Positions 22,142 to 33,856 of a stretch of DNA of 64,000 nucleotides are shown one piece after another. The number at the start of each line of letters is the position of its first letter. Position 1 is the stretch's first letter. The notes under the pieces were generated by a model. It saw only the letters and a list, made by a program, of their open reading frames with translations. It made no database searches and was not told the origin of the DNA. The stretch comes from Xenopus tropicalis (taxonomy: Eukaryota; Chordata; Amphibia; Anura; Pipidae): positions 72,573,764 through 72,637,763 of the forward strand of contig NC_030683.2 of NCBI RefSeq assembly GCF_000004195.4, given 5' to 3'. The position numbers and the translations under genes were made by a program.

Positions 22142-22441
22142 GGGCCGTGGTAGATGGGGAGATTAGTCACCCACGACAAATCTCCCTTGCTGCGGGCGAA
22201 TAATCTCCCCCAAAATGCCATCCCACCGGTGAGAATGCAAATCGCCGGTGGGATGGCATATGCAGAGTGGCGATTTCCTGAAATCGCAGAAGTTGCCTTG
22301 AGAGGCAACTTCGGCGATTGCGGTGCCGCGTATGCCATCGATTTACATTCTCACCGGTGCGATGACATTTCGGGGAGATTAGTCGCCCGCAACAAGGGAG
22401 ATTTGTCGTGTGGCAACTAATCTCCCTGTCTACCACAGCCC
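22142..22441. mobile_element. TTA-target MITE (Harbinger-like), copy 3
   Basis: A 300-bp palindrome. The left end GGGCCGTGGTAGATGGGGAG mirrors CTCCCTGTCTACCACAGCCC at the right. Flanks are CAA (22139-22141) and TAA (22442-22444), consistent with a 3-base target duplication that has since mutated once. The mirror arms include CACCGGTGAGAATG and GATTAGTCGCCCGC. Confidence 0.75.
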
Positions 22442-22444
22442 TAA

Positions 22445-23621
22445 GGCTGCAGTCATACCTGGCCTACCATCCACTGTCCTCTGCCTACAGATAGTATGTC
22501 ACGTGAAATGTGACATAAAGAATGTCGCAAGAGAACCAAGTACATATACAGTATTTAAATATTTATAACTCACAGTAAGAGAAATCCATGTTCAAGTATA
22601 ACAAGGAGCAATATAATTTGCATCAAAATGGATGAATTAAACCATACAAAGGATAAGGTTAGAAAGCTAGGAATGAGATAAGCTTAAGTCTGTTGTACCA
22701 GCCTGAAGAAAAAGGGCCTCTGACTCTAGAGCACCCTTAACATTCCCACTAGGTACATGACCTGGTGATTACAGATTGCATTAAGCCAATGCTCACTAAC
22801 CTATAGCTGTCTAATGCACACTGAGCATGAGCATGAATAAATGGCATTGTGGTTTTGACCTTTAAAGCTTATAGCACCAACTAGTTAGTAACTAATAGCT
22901 ACTTGTCTGGATATAAAAAGGTCAAGTGTGAGCCTCCTATTTTCATGTTTAGATTGTAATAAAGTTTCTAGTCTCTTCTCATATTTTGTACTTTAACATA
23001 TACAAATTTTAGAAATCACCATGGAGATCCATGACATCTACAAAAACATTTTACTTGTCGACATGAATTAAAAGAAAATGCATAAGGCACACTCGACAAG
23101 AAACTATTCCATCATTTTTTTTTCAAATGTGTATACCAGGAGCACAATTCAGTTGAGAGATAGTAAAAGCAATTCATGAATGTGACTGATTAAGAATAAA
23201 TTCACTGTATAGTATCAGTACAGAAAAATGGTGCTAGTAAAAGGCAGAGTGTTGAAGAAAAATAAAGGATTAGGCCACACTGTAACTTTGCATATATAAT
23301 TCAGACAAAACTGATTAGCAATCTAAGTAAAGCCCATTAATGAGTGATTTTATTTAATCTGCAAAGGCAACTGCACTGATTGGTCAAAAAAGACAAATCG
23401 AACCAACCAATAAACCATATTAGTTAGCATATGAGGGGTAATTTACAGAAACCAGGGGTATAAGTGCAAAAGCACTAAGGTGTGCAAGAGCAAAACAAAA
23501 AAGAATGTGTTTCCAAACTAAATTGACTGATTTGATAGTTACATAAATGATAATCTTTACAGGAAACACTGCACCAGAGCCAGTATGCACTGCACACAAT
23601 ACATTCTCGGAAAAACAACTA
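22445..23621. other. No recognised feature
   Basis: AT-rich, about 1.2 kb, no recognisable gene or repeat. Confidence 0.35.
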
Positions 23622-24087
23622 GGGGGCACATTTACTAATCCACGAAGCGTCGGAATGCGGTTTTTTCATAATGATCGGTATTTTGCGATTTTTTCGTAAA
23701 TTGTTGCAACTTTCTCGTAGCATTACGACTTGCGCGAATTGTCGCGACTTTTTCGTAGCCGTCGCGCCGTGTACGAAAGTTTCGGATTCATTCAAGCTTC
23801 AGTATCGTGACTTTCTTTGGGCCAGGTTGGAGCTGCAGAGTCTGAAAGGTTTGCCCGCCGTTTCTGAGCGCTCAATACGAAAAAGTCGTGACAATATACG
23901 AGCAAATCGCAATGGCTACAAAAAGTCGCGACAATTCGCGCAAGTCGTAACGGCTACGAAAAAATCGTGACAATTTATGAAAAGGTCGTAACGCCGACGA
24001 AAAAATCGCAAAAAATACGCAAAAAGTCGCAAAATGTTCATTTCCAATCCGAATTTTTCCCATTCGTGGATTAGTTAATGTGCCCCC
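23622..24087. mobile_element. GGGGCACATTTA-type palindromic MITE (466 bp)
   Basis: GGGGGCACATTTACTAATCC at the left mirrors GGATTAGTTAATGTGCCCCC at the right. The arms are built from repeated words such as TTTTTCGTA and GTCGCGAC, so they could pair extensively. The middle contains GAAAGTTTCGGATTCATTCA and GGGCCAGGTTGGAGC, which recur in the split copy at 41704-44952. The copy at 39314-39625 shows that this family duplicates TTA. Confidence 0.8.
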
Positions 24088-24150
24088 AGGGCTTGTACCC
24101 TGTAGGTGCAGTGACCCACGGATGAGGTAATGTTAAGTGTCACATATATA

Positions 24151-24370
24151 GGGGCATATATATCAAAATGTGAGATTAGAGCTCACTACAGGGAAATTCA
24201 CCCACTTTCTATTCTTTCCTATGGAATTTTTAGAAGTGTATTTACTAGATGGTGAACTTTAACTTCCACCCATTGATAAATACACTTTTAAAAATCCCAT
24301 AAGAATGATTATAAAGTGTGTGAATTTTTCTGTAGTGAGTTCTAATCTCACATTTCCATAAAACTACCCC
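24151..24370. mobile_element. GGGGCATATATAT palindromic MITE (220 bp)
   Basis: GTGAGATTAGAGCTCACTAC in the left arm mirrors GTAGTGAGTTCTAATCTCAC in the right, with further pairing of AAATTCACCCACTTT against ATAAAGTGTGTGAATTTTT. The ends are GGGG and CCCC. No clear target duplication. Confidence 0.7.
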
Positions 24371-24855
24371 GAAGCCTGACTTTCTCTTTTTCTCTTACTA
24401 ACTATTGACTAATGCAATACAATTTCAATGGCGCACATAATCAGAACCAGTGGAACCACGAAAAACGAAGGACAGACAGCAAGTATTTTCAATGGCAATT
24501 ACATTTACAAATACCTTTAACTTTACTGGAAAGTTGTTTAGAATTACATTTGCTCATTTGTTAGTTGCAATCTGATTCACAATAGATGCAGATAGGTTTG
24601 GCTTGAACTTCTAGGCAACTGGCAGGTGTCCCAAGGCTTTCTGGTTCACTGGGTTTATATGTAAATCAAGCTTTAAAGTGACAGTCATGAGCCTTTACCA
24701 CATGAGACACGTTTGATGACAGTTATCAAAGATTTAATAGCTGATAATAGTGGCTGTGCAGCTTACAAAATAGCTTAAAAAGTAATAATTTTAACATCAT
24801 CTTAATGTTGGCCTTAATATTAGAGAGATTATTTTCACCCTAAAGCATGAGATAT
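24371..24855. other. No recognised feature
   Basis: AT-rich, nothing recognised. Confidence 0.3.
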
Positions 24856-24856
24856 T

Positions 24857-25292
24857 GGGGGGCATTTACTAACGTTCATATTTTATTTTTTTCATGACTA
24901 GTATTTTCTTGCACAAATATACAAATGTTTGCAGAAAAAAACATACTTTTTTCACCATTTATTATGCCTCCAAACTGCAACAAATCCGAAAGTAAAAATA
25001 TGCCATCAAAAAGCTGTCAGGGTCAAATAGAAGTCAATGTCAGCTGTCCTTTTTCAACTGGCTAATCTTTCTTTGCTTTGTGCTTTTAGAGGGTTTCAGG
25101 GCTTTTTGACATTTTCATTTGTATGACAAAACAAAAAATTAGCATTATTCTCATTTTTGCTGTTTGTGCTTTTTTAAAAAGGCTGTTTTCATAAATCACT
25201 TGGCATATGTGCTTTTTGAGAAAACGAGTTACTTTGTGGTTTCAAAAACCTCTAAAACCACAAAAACGAGAATGTTGATAAATCGGCCTCCC
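24857..25292. mobile_element. GGGCATTTACTAACG/GATAAATCGGCC MITE
   Basis: Left end GGGGGGCATTTACTAACGTT and right end GAATGTTGATAAATCGGCCTC are inverted relatives. The arms contain matching TCAAAAACCTCTAAAACC-type words. Same general family as 53019-53389. Confidence 0.65.
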
Positions 25293-25982
25293 TGTGTTCA
25301 TTTTTTAATTTCACCAGTGAGGATTCTGGGAGCAGTGGTTTGCAAGATCTCTAGAGCAATATCTTTTTTTTATCCAAGAGTTTAAAGAAAATATATCTTG
25401 TGTGTCAGAGACACACATAAAAATATATTGCTTTTGGATCAACAGGCTCTCTTGAGATCAAGCCATAACAGACAGGATCAAGTTTATATTTATCAACAGC
25501 ACAACACATTCTTTCCAGACTTGTTAAGTGAATCATTACACAGCTGAAAAAACTTATGGGTCAAAATAACAGAACAGAGTAAAAATCTATTAAATATTTG
25601 TACATGTACAAATGTTGAAGTCACTTTGGATAAGGCCTCAACTAGACTTGCAGAACCAGAAAATCCAGTAAAAATACAATTGTAGCAATAATTAATAATA
25701 TGTAATTTTAATATGACAAACACTCATAAAAATTTTTTATGCCTAAAATGTCAAATACCTGATAGTAATTAAGCATATTGCACAAGCACATTGTTCTGCA
25801 AATTGTTCTGAAATAAAATCTGGCCCTCTAAAACTAATATGTAGAAAATACTCTACAAAATATTACGAGTCGTTCATGATATTATAAGAAAAAAGACTGA
25901 CACACATTCATACTGGGAGAAATATGCGATACCCACATATAACACCTCATTATATCCACAGATCAGCACAAATAAATAAGGA
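25293..25982. other. No recognised feature
   Basis: AT-rich sequence; nothing recognised. Confidence 0.3.
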
Positions 25983-26285
25983 TACAGGTATGGGATCTGG
26001 AACCCCATTATTCAAAAACTCTGAATTACAGGAAGAACATCTACCATAGAATCCATTTTAATCAAATAATTTACATTTTTCAATCTCTGTAATAATAAAA
26101 TAGTACCTTGTACTTGACCCCAACTAAGATATATGTTATCCTTGTTGGAACCAAAACAATCCTTTTTGGTTTATTTAATGTTAAAATTATTTCTTAGAAG
26201 ACAAAGTATGGAGGTCTAAATTACAGAAAGAGCCCTTACTCTGAGAACCTTAGGTCCTGAGCATTCTGGATAACAAGTTCTATAA
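25983..26285. mobile_element. GGTATGGGATC-type palindromic MITE
   Basis: TACAGGTATGGGATCTGGAA at the left. ACCTTGTACTTGACCCCAAC and AAAACAATCCTTTTTGGTTT lie in the centre. GGATAACAAGTTCTATAA at the right is an eroded inverted end. Confidence 0.75.
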
Positions 26286-27239
26286 TTAATATATATATAC
26301 AGTATATAAAAAAGAAAAGATATTTTTCTTTTAGAGGGGATACACTGGGCTCTTTGTTTTTTTTCCAAAAGGAGCTCTGGCAAAGGTGAAAAAACTTTGC
26401 TAATAAATTTAAGGGGGTGGTGTCTAATTGGCACCTCCCAGTAAATTTGGACTCCCTTATCCTTTAAGGCAGTAGCTAAATGTGCATCCACACCAATTAT
26501 CTACATTTGTTGTCTCTCATATCAAAAAAGGCAGCCATCTCATGAAAAGGCAATAGTGTGGGATAACCAGATGCAGAACATAAAGTATGCTCCAATTGTG
26601 TTATAACATCATTAACATTGCTGAGAAAATTAGCTCTTCAGTTTATTCTCTGGGGAGAATTCCCTTCTTACTTGAGAGATAACAGGATGCATTCACGTAC
26701 CCTGATGCAGTGAGCAAAGTGCAATTTTGGACACAATCACAATATTTTTTTTGCACTGGTTTTTCTAAGAATTCATACAGCATTGCATACACAATGTGGT
26801 TGTTGCTTTGCATGCAACGGCATTGCATCTGATTTATGCTGTGTCCGGCAGTTGCACCAAATATTTTCACAGTCTGTCTTGTATCAGTTCTGGTGCTTGC
26901 TTGCTCAGCACATGGTGCTAATCGTCCATAGAAGCAGCAGCACTCAATTCACAACAGAAGGCAGGAAGGACTGATCTGTGCTAAGCACAACTATAGGAAA
27001 GTGGGCAGAGTGCTTTTGGAGGCAAGTACCTTCAATGAAAGTGGTTTTAGACATAACTCACTGCAAGGAAAAACATAAGTTGTTCACTGCACCTGCAATG
27101 TACAGTAAATAAGCCCTAATCTGTTCTCTTTCTACATTTCTACATTTTTTCTTCTGCATTTCTACAAGAAAAACATATTCATCACTAACTATGCTCTCTT
27201 ATTTTGTAAAACCATAGGGGTATAAAATTGTTAACATGT
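26286..27239. other. No recognised feature
   Basis: AT-rich. The word GGACTCCCTTATCCTTTAAG near 26446-26465 hints at another old repeat, but I cannot place it. Confidence 0.3.
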
Positions 27240-29050
27240 ATTTGATGGTTACAAGAACCTTAAAAAATTACACAAAATTGTGTTTTACCAATTTATCTGG
27301 AATAAGAAAGCTCCTAGAGTATCCAAATCTATTCTGCAAAGAAATAAAGATGAAGCAGGTCTTGGAGCTCCAGATCTTCATAAATACTTCAAAGCCAATA
27401 TTTTAAATCAAATGTTAGACTTATTATCCATACAGTCACAAAAGAAATGGGTAGAAATTGAAACTACTCTTCTGAAACCATTTTCGTTGGATACTACTAT
27501 GATCTTGAATAACTATGGTCAGATGGTGAAGGTGTTGAATAATTACATAAATTTGCCTCCTACGTTGAAAGTTGCAGTCAAAATTTGGAGAGAAAGCATA
27601 ATTGATCCATTATACTTTCCCTTTCCTTCTCTGTTGGCACCAATTTCTATTTTGTAACCCATTCTTAAAACAGATCTCAAAGGCTGGAGTAAAGAAAGTT
27701 CTCCCAATTTAAAAGACTTATATAATATGGATCAACTTAAACTTAAATTTACAAATACGTACATATTTAAAATCTCTTCCCCAAAGCAAGTTAAGATCAA
27801 TATCAGATTTGGTTAGACTGTCGAGGTTGGGGTTGTTTTCTCTGGAAAAGAGGCACTTGCGAGGGGACATGATTACTCTGTACAAGTACATTAGAGGGGA
27901 TTATAGGCAGTTGGGGGATGTTCTTTTTTCCCATAAAAACAATCAGCGCACCAGAGGTCACCCCTATAGATTAGAGGAACGGAGCTTCCATTTAAAGCAG
28001 CGTAGGTGGTTTTTCACGGTGAGGGCAGTGAGGTTGTGGAATGCCCTTCCTAGTGATGTGGTAATGGCAGACTCTGTTAATGCCTTTAAGAGGGGCCTGG
28101 ATGAGTTTTTGAACAAGCAGAATATCCAAGGCTATTGTGATACTAATATCTACAGTTAGTATTACTGGTTGTATATATATAGTTTATGTATGTGAGTGTA
28201 TAGATTGGTTAGTATAGGTTGTGTGCTGGGTTTACTCGGATGGGTTGAACTTGATGGACAATGGTCTTTTTTCAACCCTATGTAACTATAAGATTTTGAG
28301 AAAATAATTCTTCTGGAAGGGAGAAGGAAAAAAGGTCTGGCAAGGATCTATAACCTTTTAAAGAGACCCAAAGAATGGACAAAAATTCCTGCAATGGAGA
28401 AATGGGAAAAATGTCTAAATAAAAACTTTCCTGTTAAGATTGTCAACAAGCAATAACCAGAACTTTTACAAAATTTTATATAATTGGTACCTAACAGCCT
28501 TAAAATTGTCCCAGATTTATACAGGAACTGTTAATGCTTGTTGGAGATGTAACAAAGAAATAGGAGATATGTTACACATATGGTGGTCCTGTTCTACCAT
28601 CCAATGCTTCTGGACTTCTCGGATATCGAATTACATCTCACAGGATTTTGTTTTATCTCTGGAAGTGGTGTTATTAAACATTTATGACAAAATTCCTAAC
28701 AAAGCTCTGGAAATAATATTTTTTTAATTATCAAATACAGTCAGACTTTTAATTGCTAGAAGAGCTGATGAGAGAAACTAGCAGTATAATAGAATATGAA
28801 ATGGCAATTCCAAGAAATATTTCAGAAAGAAGATTTATACATGAAGCTCAAAAAATATGGAAGAACATTTCTGGTCTTGATACTCTTTAGTTACGTGTGA
28901 TGTGTCTGAGGTTTTTTTTGAGAGCTACCGTTTGAAACTTATATTTGTTACAATGTTTTACTTTTCTCTCAGGAGATATTTATAAAATAAGCTGTTTAAT
29001 TATTATGGTTTACATGTATTGTAAAAACTAATAAAAAGTAAGTTGGAAAA
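27240..29050 (+). pseudogene. L1/Tx1-type LINE ORF2 C-terminus and 3' UTR, split by CR1
   Basis: The 125-codon open piece at 27280-27657 starts FYQFIWNKKAPRVSKSIL and includes DEAGLGAPDLHKYFKANIL, the post-palm region of L1-type ORF2 (IWN-K-PR, GGLG-PNL--YY). After a CR1 fragment (27806-28290) it resumes with LARIYNLLKRPKEWT-like residues. Around 28450-28620 the frame carries FYKILYNWYLTALKLSQIY and the C-terminal cysteine motif CWRC...H-WW-C (C-x2-C-x8-H-x4-C). An AT-rich tail with AATAAAAAGT near 29030-29040 is the likely 3' end. Frameshifts and stops make it dead. Endonuclease and catalytic palm are absent (5' truncation). It probably shares a lineage with 3800-6000 and 47100-49200. Confidence 0.75.
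27806..28290 (+). mobile_element. CR1-type LINE, 5'-truncated copy inside L1
   Basis: A 116-codon frame (27809-28159) encodes the CR1 ORF2 C-terminus: [20 protein letters not shown], then HLKQRRWFFTVRAVRLWNAL and NAFKRGLDEFLNKQ. The 3' UTR follows, with GGTTGAACTTGATGGACAAT, GTCTTTTTTCAACC and the terminal TATGTAACTAT, which resembles the short tandem octamer ending CR1 elements. L1 coding resumes right after, so the CR1 inserted later than the L1. It matches 38605-39764 closely but lacks the MITE found there. Confidence 0.85.
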
Positions 29051-29055
29051 AAGAC

Positions 29056-29865
29056 TGAAACTTTAAAGTATTGTTAAAAGAGGTATATTATAGTTGATAC
29101 TTGCCCCGACTAGGTTTAGACACTACTCATACCTTAACTATTTTACAGAAATACCAATAATATGCATTTCTTAATGGAATCTGTCCATGAGATTCTGTTG
29201 TTAGATTAATATATCATGCTCTCTGGTCTAGGACTTAATTATCAGATTCAGGAAGTACTGGATTATAAATTCCACATTCTGAAATAATGTGCAGGTTAGA
29301 CAAAAACATTCTGCAAACTTGAATGTTGCATTCTGAGGGTAATATTCCAAAGAACCTAGGGGTTCTGCTGCAACACAGCAAGCTCACACCCAGTTTAAAC
29401 TGCAGTTACCAGACTTCACTATCTCAAAAACCTCCATCACAAACACTTCAAAATCCACGTGTATATATACTAAATAATGCCATCACACACTGTACATTAT
29501 AATCAACAAATAAATTGTAGCCCACCTTACTAATAATATTTAAACAGACTTGCTACATCCAACTTTTACTTTAAAACCTTTTCAATATTTACGTCCATGC
29601 TTTTAATTATATTATTTGACATTTTTTTTTTATGTGGAAACTATATAATACACCCCAGCATTTTATAAAGTATTAACCATAGACATTGCTCAGAAATTGT
29701 ATTCATTCATTAACTCATAATACCAATCAAACAATTCAAATAATAATGAACATACCACAATACTAAATTCATTAAACATAACATTTCACATAAAAAAATC
29801 AAATTAATTATTCACGTAAATCTACTGCCAGCTGCCACACACACACAATGTGCGATTTCCAGAAG
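29056..29865. other. No recognised feature
   Basis: Very AT-rich with only short repeats (ACACACACA at 29837-29847). Confidence 0.35.
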
Positions 29866-29867
29866 TA

Positions 29868-31059
29868 CCGTATATACTCGAGTATAAGCCGAGTTTTCCA
29901 GCACTCAAAATGTGCTAAAAAAGGAATCCTCGGCTTATACTCGAGGCAAATAGGCACTTACATGTCAGAGCGTTCAGTACTGAGCAGGCACACACACCCC
30001 CGTGCGACTAGGCGAGTCGAGCCGAACCGAGAATGAATGCTCGCAAGTCGGCCGGCTCCCCTGCGATGCGCCGGGCCGAACCGAGAATGCATGCATGGCA
30101 CATCGGCCGTACAACTGCCCCCGCGTGCGATGCGCCGGCCCGGACCGAGAACGTACGCTCGGCACGTCGGCCGCAACCACCCCTCCCCCGTGTGCAATTC
30201 GCTGGCCCGGACCCCCGTGTGATGCACGGCAACGAACCGTGCGCATGGCATGTCACCCGCACCGCCCGCCCCCCTGCGATGCCCCAAGCTGAAACGACTG
30301 AACACACACGTGCGCACTGTTCCATCCCCGGCTCGAAGAATGAACAGATGGTACGTCGCGCGCCTCAGCACCCATGGTCTGTGAACAAACCCAATGGTAC
30401 AAACGCTATGGCACTGTCCTGTCAGAGCTCATGGCAGACACAAACTTTGTTATGCAGGTAAGAGACAAGTACCTGTTATTTTAAGTTTATTGGAATAAAA
30501 GCACAATAAATGTATGCTGTATTTCTGACCTCTTCATTTCCCAAAATGCTTGGTCCCTAGAAAGGTACCTCTGCTGTCTGCCCCCATTTTCAGCCATACA
30601 TATCAGCTAGCTGGCAGCACTGCCAGGTGGGCACAGGCCAGAGTCCCATACCTGAATGTGTTAGGTTGTTAGAGGATGCTGGTTGTAGTTCAGTAATGGC
30701 TGTAGGAAGGATAAAGGGTTGCAAACACACAGCCCTGTTCTACATCTGTCCAGTTGATGATGGCCCCTATGGCTCCATAAAGTAGAGTAAGTCCTGTGCC
30801 AACTGGTCAGAGTTACATTAGCAGCTTAATGCTGTTAGATGGCCAGAGAATGTATTCATGTAACAAGCGCCGGTGATTTACACTAATTAGTCCATTTGAG
30901 TGTCCTTTTATTAAATAATTTGATTATTAAAACTTAGCAGTAGCGGCTGCATTTCCCACCCTAGGCTTATACTTGAGTCAATAAGTTTTTCCAGCTTTCT
31001 TAGATAAAATTAGGTACCTCGGCTTATATTCGGATCGGCTTATACTCGAGTATATACGG
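29868..31059. mobile_element. TA-flanked element with CCGTATATACTCGAG ends (1192 bp)
   Basis: Left CCGTATATACTCGAGTATAA and right CTCGAGTATATACGG are perfect inverted ends with TA at 29866-29867 and 31060-31061. That is the signature of a Tc1/mariner-type target. Sub-terminal phrases CTCGGCTTATACTCGAGG and TAGGCTTATACTTGAGTCA repeat the end words. There is no transposase, so it is non-autonomous. It carries a CpG-rich minisatellite (29995-30300) and AT-rich filler. Confidence 0.8.
29995..30300. repeat. CpG-rich minisatellite, about three 62-67 bp units
   Basis: GCGATGCGCCGGGCCGAACC, GAACCGAGAATGCATGC and GTCGGCC words recur near 30002, 30063 and 30127, with a fourth eroded unit near 30194. 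CpG density is far above the rest of the window, forming an island-like patch. It creates long overlapping open frames on both strands that I regard as fortuitous. Confidence 0.75.
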
Positions 31060-31061
31060 TA

Positions 31062-31427
31062 AGTCAAACAGATATCCAGTTCTTCTACTGATGTATGCCA
31101 TTCATTAACAACACTTAACCTTTATTCACTCACATCATTGAGTCATAAATCTTATAATCAAAGAGTGAAAAAATAGAAATAGTCTGACATCTTATTTTTT
31201 CATCTCATTATTCCTAATTGAATCTGTGTTACAATATCAGCCATATTAGTGTGCTTTATGTTCCAGTTGCTGCTACAAAATGCCTACTAAACCAGCATAG
31301 ATATATATTAATAAGATTAGGTTGTACTTATAATTATGTTCTTTCCCTTTTACTATTATAATTATTGCATAGTGCATTATTTCTCTCCTATTTATCAATG
31401 TGTGATTCTAATGTGTGATTCTTTCTA
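31062..31427. other. No recognised feature
   Basis: AT-rich; nothing recognised. Confidence 0.3.
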
Positions 31428-31625
31428 ATGGCTGTGGCACACGGGGAGATTAGTCGCCACACGACAAATCTCCCTTGTCACGGGCAACTAATCTCCCTGA
31501 AATGCCATCCCACTGGCGAGAATGGAAATTGCCGGTGGGATGGCATACGCAGCACCACAATTGCCGAGGTTGCCTCTCGATTTCGGGAATGCCATCCCAC
31601 GTGGGCGACTAATCTCCCCGTGTGT
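31428..31625. mobile_element. TTA-target MITE (Harbinger-like), copy 4
   Basis: GGCTGTGGCACACGGGGAGA at the left, CTAATCTCCCCGTGTGTG at the right, with CCGGTGGGATGGCATACGC inside. The right half is shortened and its outermost end is replaced by GTGTGTGTCT. Confidence 0.7.
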
Positions 31626-31708
31626 GTGTCTTTTTCTGGGCCCCACCTATTCAGTCATGTGTGTTAGCTGACTGATCAAATATGTTTGATATTGATCTAT
31701 TTTAGACT

Positions 31709-32023
31709 CTAAAGGTGGCCACACACGTGGCGATTTGCGATCTTTCGTGCAACCATCGGTCCCACAAAAGATCGTTAAATCCGCCACTAACCTTCAGGGC
31801 TGAAACGGCAGATAAGGAGGTAGATTTCTACCTCCTTCTGCCGATTCAACGGCAGATTTTGCTCAGGTGCCTTCTATGGCGCCCGATCAAAATCTTTTAA
31901 CCTGGCTGATCGGCGAGTCGACCGATATCAGCAGCCTCCTGCGATATCAGTCGACTCGCTGACTTGCCATACACGCAACCTCGTTTTGTACGATATTATC
32001 GGTGCGTGTATGGCCAGCTTAAA
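31709..32023. mobile_element. GTGGCCATACACG-type MITE, copy 1
   Basis: CTAAAGGTGGCCACACACGT at the left and GCGTGTATGGCCAGCTTAA at the right are inverted ends. Mirror words inside include GCGAGTCGACCGATATCAG against GATATCAGTCGACTCGC, and GGAGGTAGATTTCTACCTCC. Confidence 0.75.
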
Positions 32024-32174
32024 GCTGGCTATACATTGACAAATCCGCTCATTTAGTGATATTGCCAAAACAAGTGGTTCATTCCCCAATATGCACTCCT
32101 AGAGGGCCACATACAGTACATGGACCACCTTGGTCTGTCGGCAGATTTTATAGGCTTATGTATGGCCACCTTTA
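32020..32174. mobile_element. GTGGCCATACACG-type MITE, copy 2 (shortened)
   Basis: Starts TTAAAGCTGGCTATACATTG and ends TTATGTATGGCCACCTTTA. It directly abuts the right end of copy 1. Confidence 0.65.
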
Positions 32175-32466
32175 GGGGGTAATGTAATTTGTTTGCAGCA
32201 AATTCAGAAAAACTAATACGAAGGTTGACATTACAGGTACCCTGTTTGGATTGATCTGATTGGTTGTGTCGGGTTACTGCTGCAAACATTGTGAATTTTA
32301 TTTCATAACCTCATTTTTTTTTGTAGGCTGGCCTGATCTAAGTATGATTTCTTTGTCAACCCTAGCCGGCCGCACATTTCAGAACACGACCTGGCTATTC
32401 TGAAATTGTATCTTCACTCAGCCATGATTTATTTTAAGTAGTGGGCATTGCCTTTGCCTGTCTGTT

Positions 32467-32793
32467 CTTAAGGTGGCCATACATGGGCAGATTTTATCTG
32501 CAAATTCAGGTCCTTTAGACCAATTCGGCAGCTTATCTGCCCGTGTATGGGCACCCCTGACAAGCCTAGCCGACTAAGATCTGGCCTGAAATTGATCACA
32601 TTGAACTGGCTTGTTGATGTAGTCCTCAGTCTGGCAGCGCCTATGCCTACTGGTTTAATTCGATCCATTGGCCCTATGGCCAAGCGATCAAATTAGCCCA
32701 ATACTGCCCACCTCGGGTGGACATATCTGGAGAAGATACCCTCATTTGGTGACCTCACCAAACAAGCAAATCTTACAAAGTAAGCCACCTTTA
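32467..32793. mobile_element. GTGGCCATACACG-type MITE, copy 3
   Basis: TTAAGGTGGCCATACATGGG at the left and TAAGCCACCTTTA at the right, with internal GCCCGTGTATGGGCACCCCT and ATCTGGCCTGAAATTGATC typical of the family. Confidence 0.65.
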
Positions 32794-33856
32794 GGGAGAA
32801 GACACAGGGGGCAATTAGTAGCCATTACTTTTAATTTAATTTTCCTTTTGTCACTGTTTACAGTTCAATATAAATACATTACATCCCAACCCAGCATAAA
32901 AAATAAGAGTGTTTTATTTTCTTGGCAGTGACCCACATTTATCAGTTTAGTAACTTGGTTTGAATGTATACTGGTTAGTTGTCAGGTTGGTGTGATGTCA
33001 GTTTGCCAAGGTGGGAGTGACTTACCTTCCACCTGGTGATGCCCTGGTATAATATGTCCAATTAGGAAAGAGCACTAATAAATAAAGTAGGGATTCTAGC
33101 ATATTTATTGAATAAAATAATCTATTTTGTTCCAGTTTCACAGTATAGCAGTAACAACATGCAAGCAACAAATCAGGGAGAAATATCTGTTCTCCAGCTC
33201 ATACAATATGCACAGGAAATGAGGGTGGGGAATAATGATATTTAACAACCATGACTCACAGCTGCATGTCTCTGAATCGTGTGGAGTGGGATGATAATCT
33301 ACCGAGTACTTATGTGTGGAGTTCTTGTTTGTCTATAAACCTGTTTTAGAAAAAATAGGTATGCACACTGCAAATAACAGAATCATGTGTTAATCATGTG
33401 TGAGTTAATACACATCTAGGTGTATGCTATATTTGTGTCAAAATTTGTATTGTACTGTATTTGCCACAACCTGCTAAAAGTTACAAGGGTACTGCTGCTG
33501 GCATCACCCATACTCTTACCATAAATCCATAATGAGGTAGATACTCCACTGTTCTACAGGGAAATGCTCCTATAATAAAGATTACTGTCTTGTGCCCCAG
33601 AGAAAACCTACTTTTATGTAGATCCCTGTTTATCACCCCCTTTGCTGAAGGTCTAGGGCTTGTGGATGGCACATTTCTCTGTATTTTTGTACTGAACACA
33701 CTGCAGGTCTCTGTACTCTGTATTGATGAGGGGCAGGGGGAGAAGGCATGCAGGCTGTCCAACTCTCTAACCATCGCCTAATTTGCTTGCCATTCAGATG
33801 CACAAATTAGTGAGTGACAGCAGATGCAGGCTGATTGAGCCTTGTAGAGGACACGA
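32794..33856. other. No recognised feature
   Basis: AT-rich to moderate composition. Reading frames of 97 and 63 codons (33481-33781) have no recognisable motif. Confidence 0.35.

Noticed and set aside
29958..30461. Overlapping open frames of 90-142 codons on both strands
   Set aside because: They lie over a CpG-rich minisatellite; absence of stops is explained by composition and repetition, and both strands are open at once.
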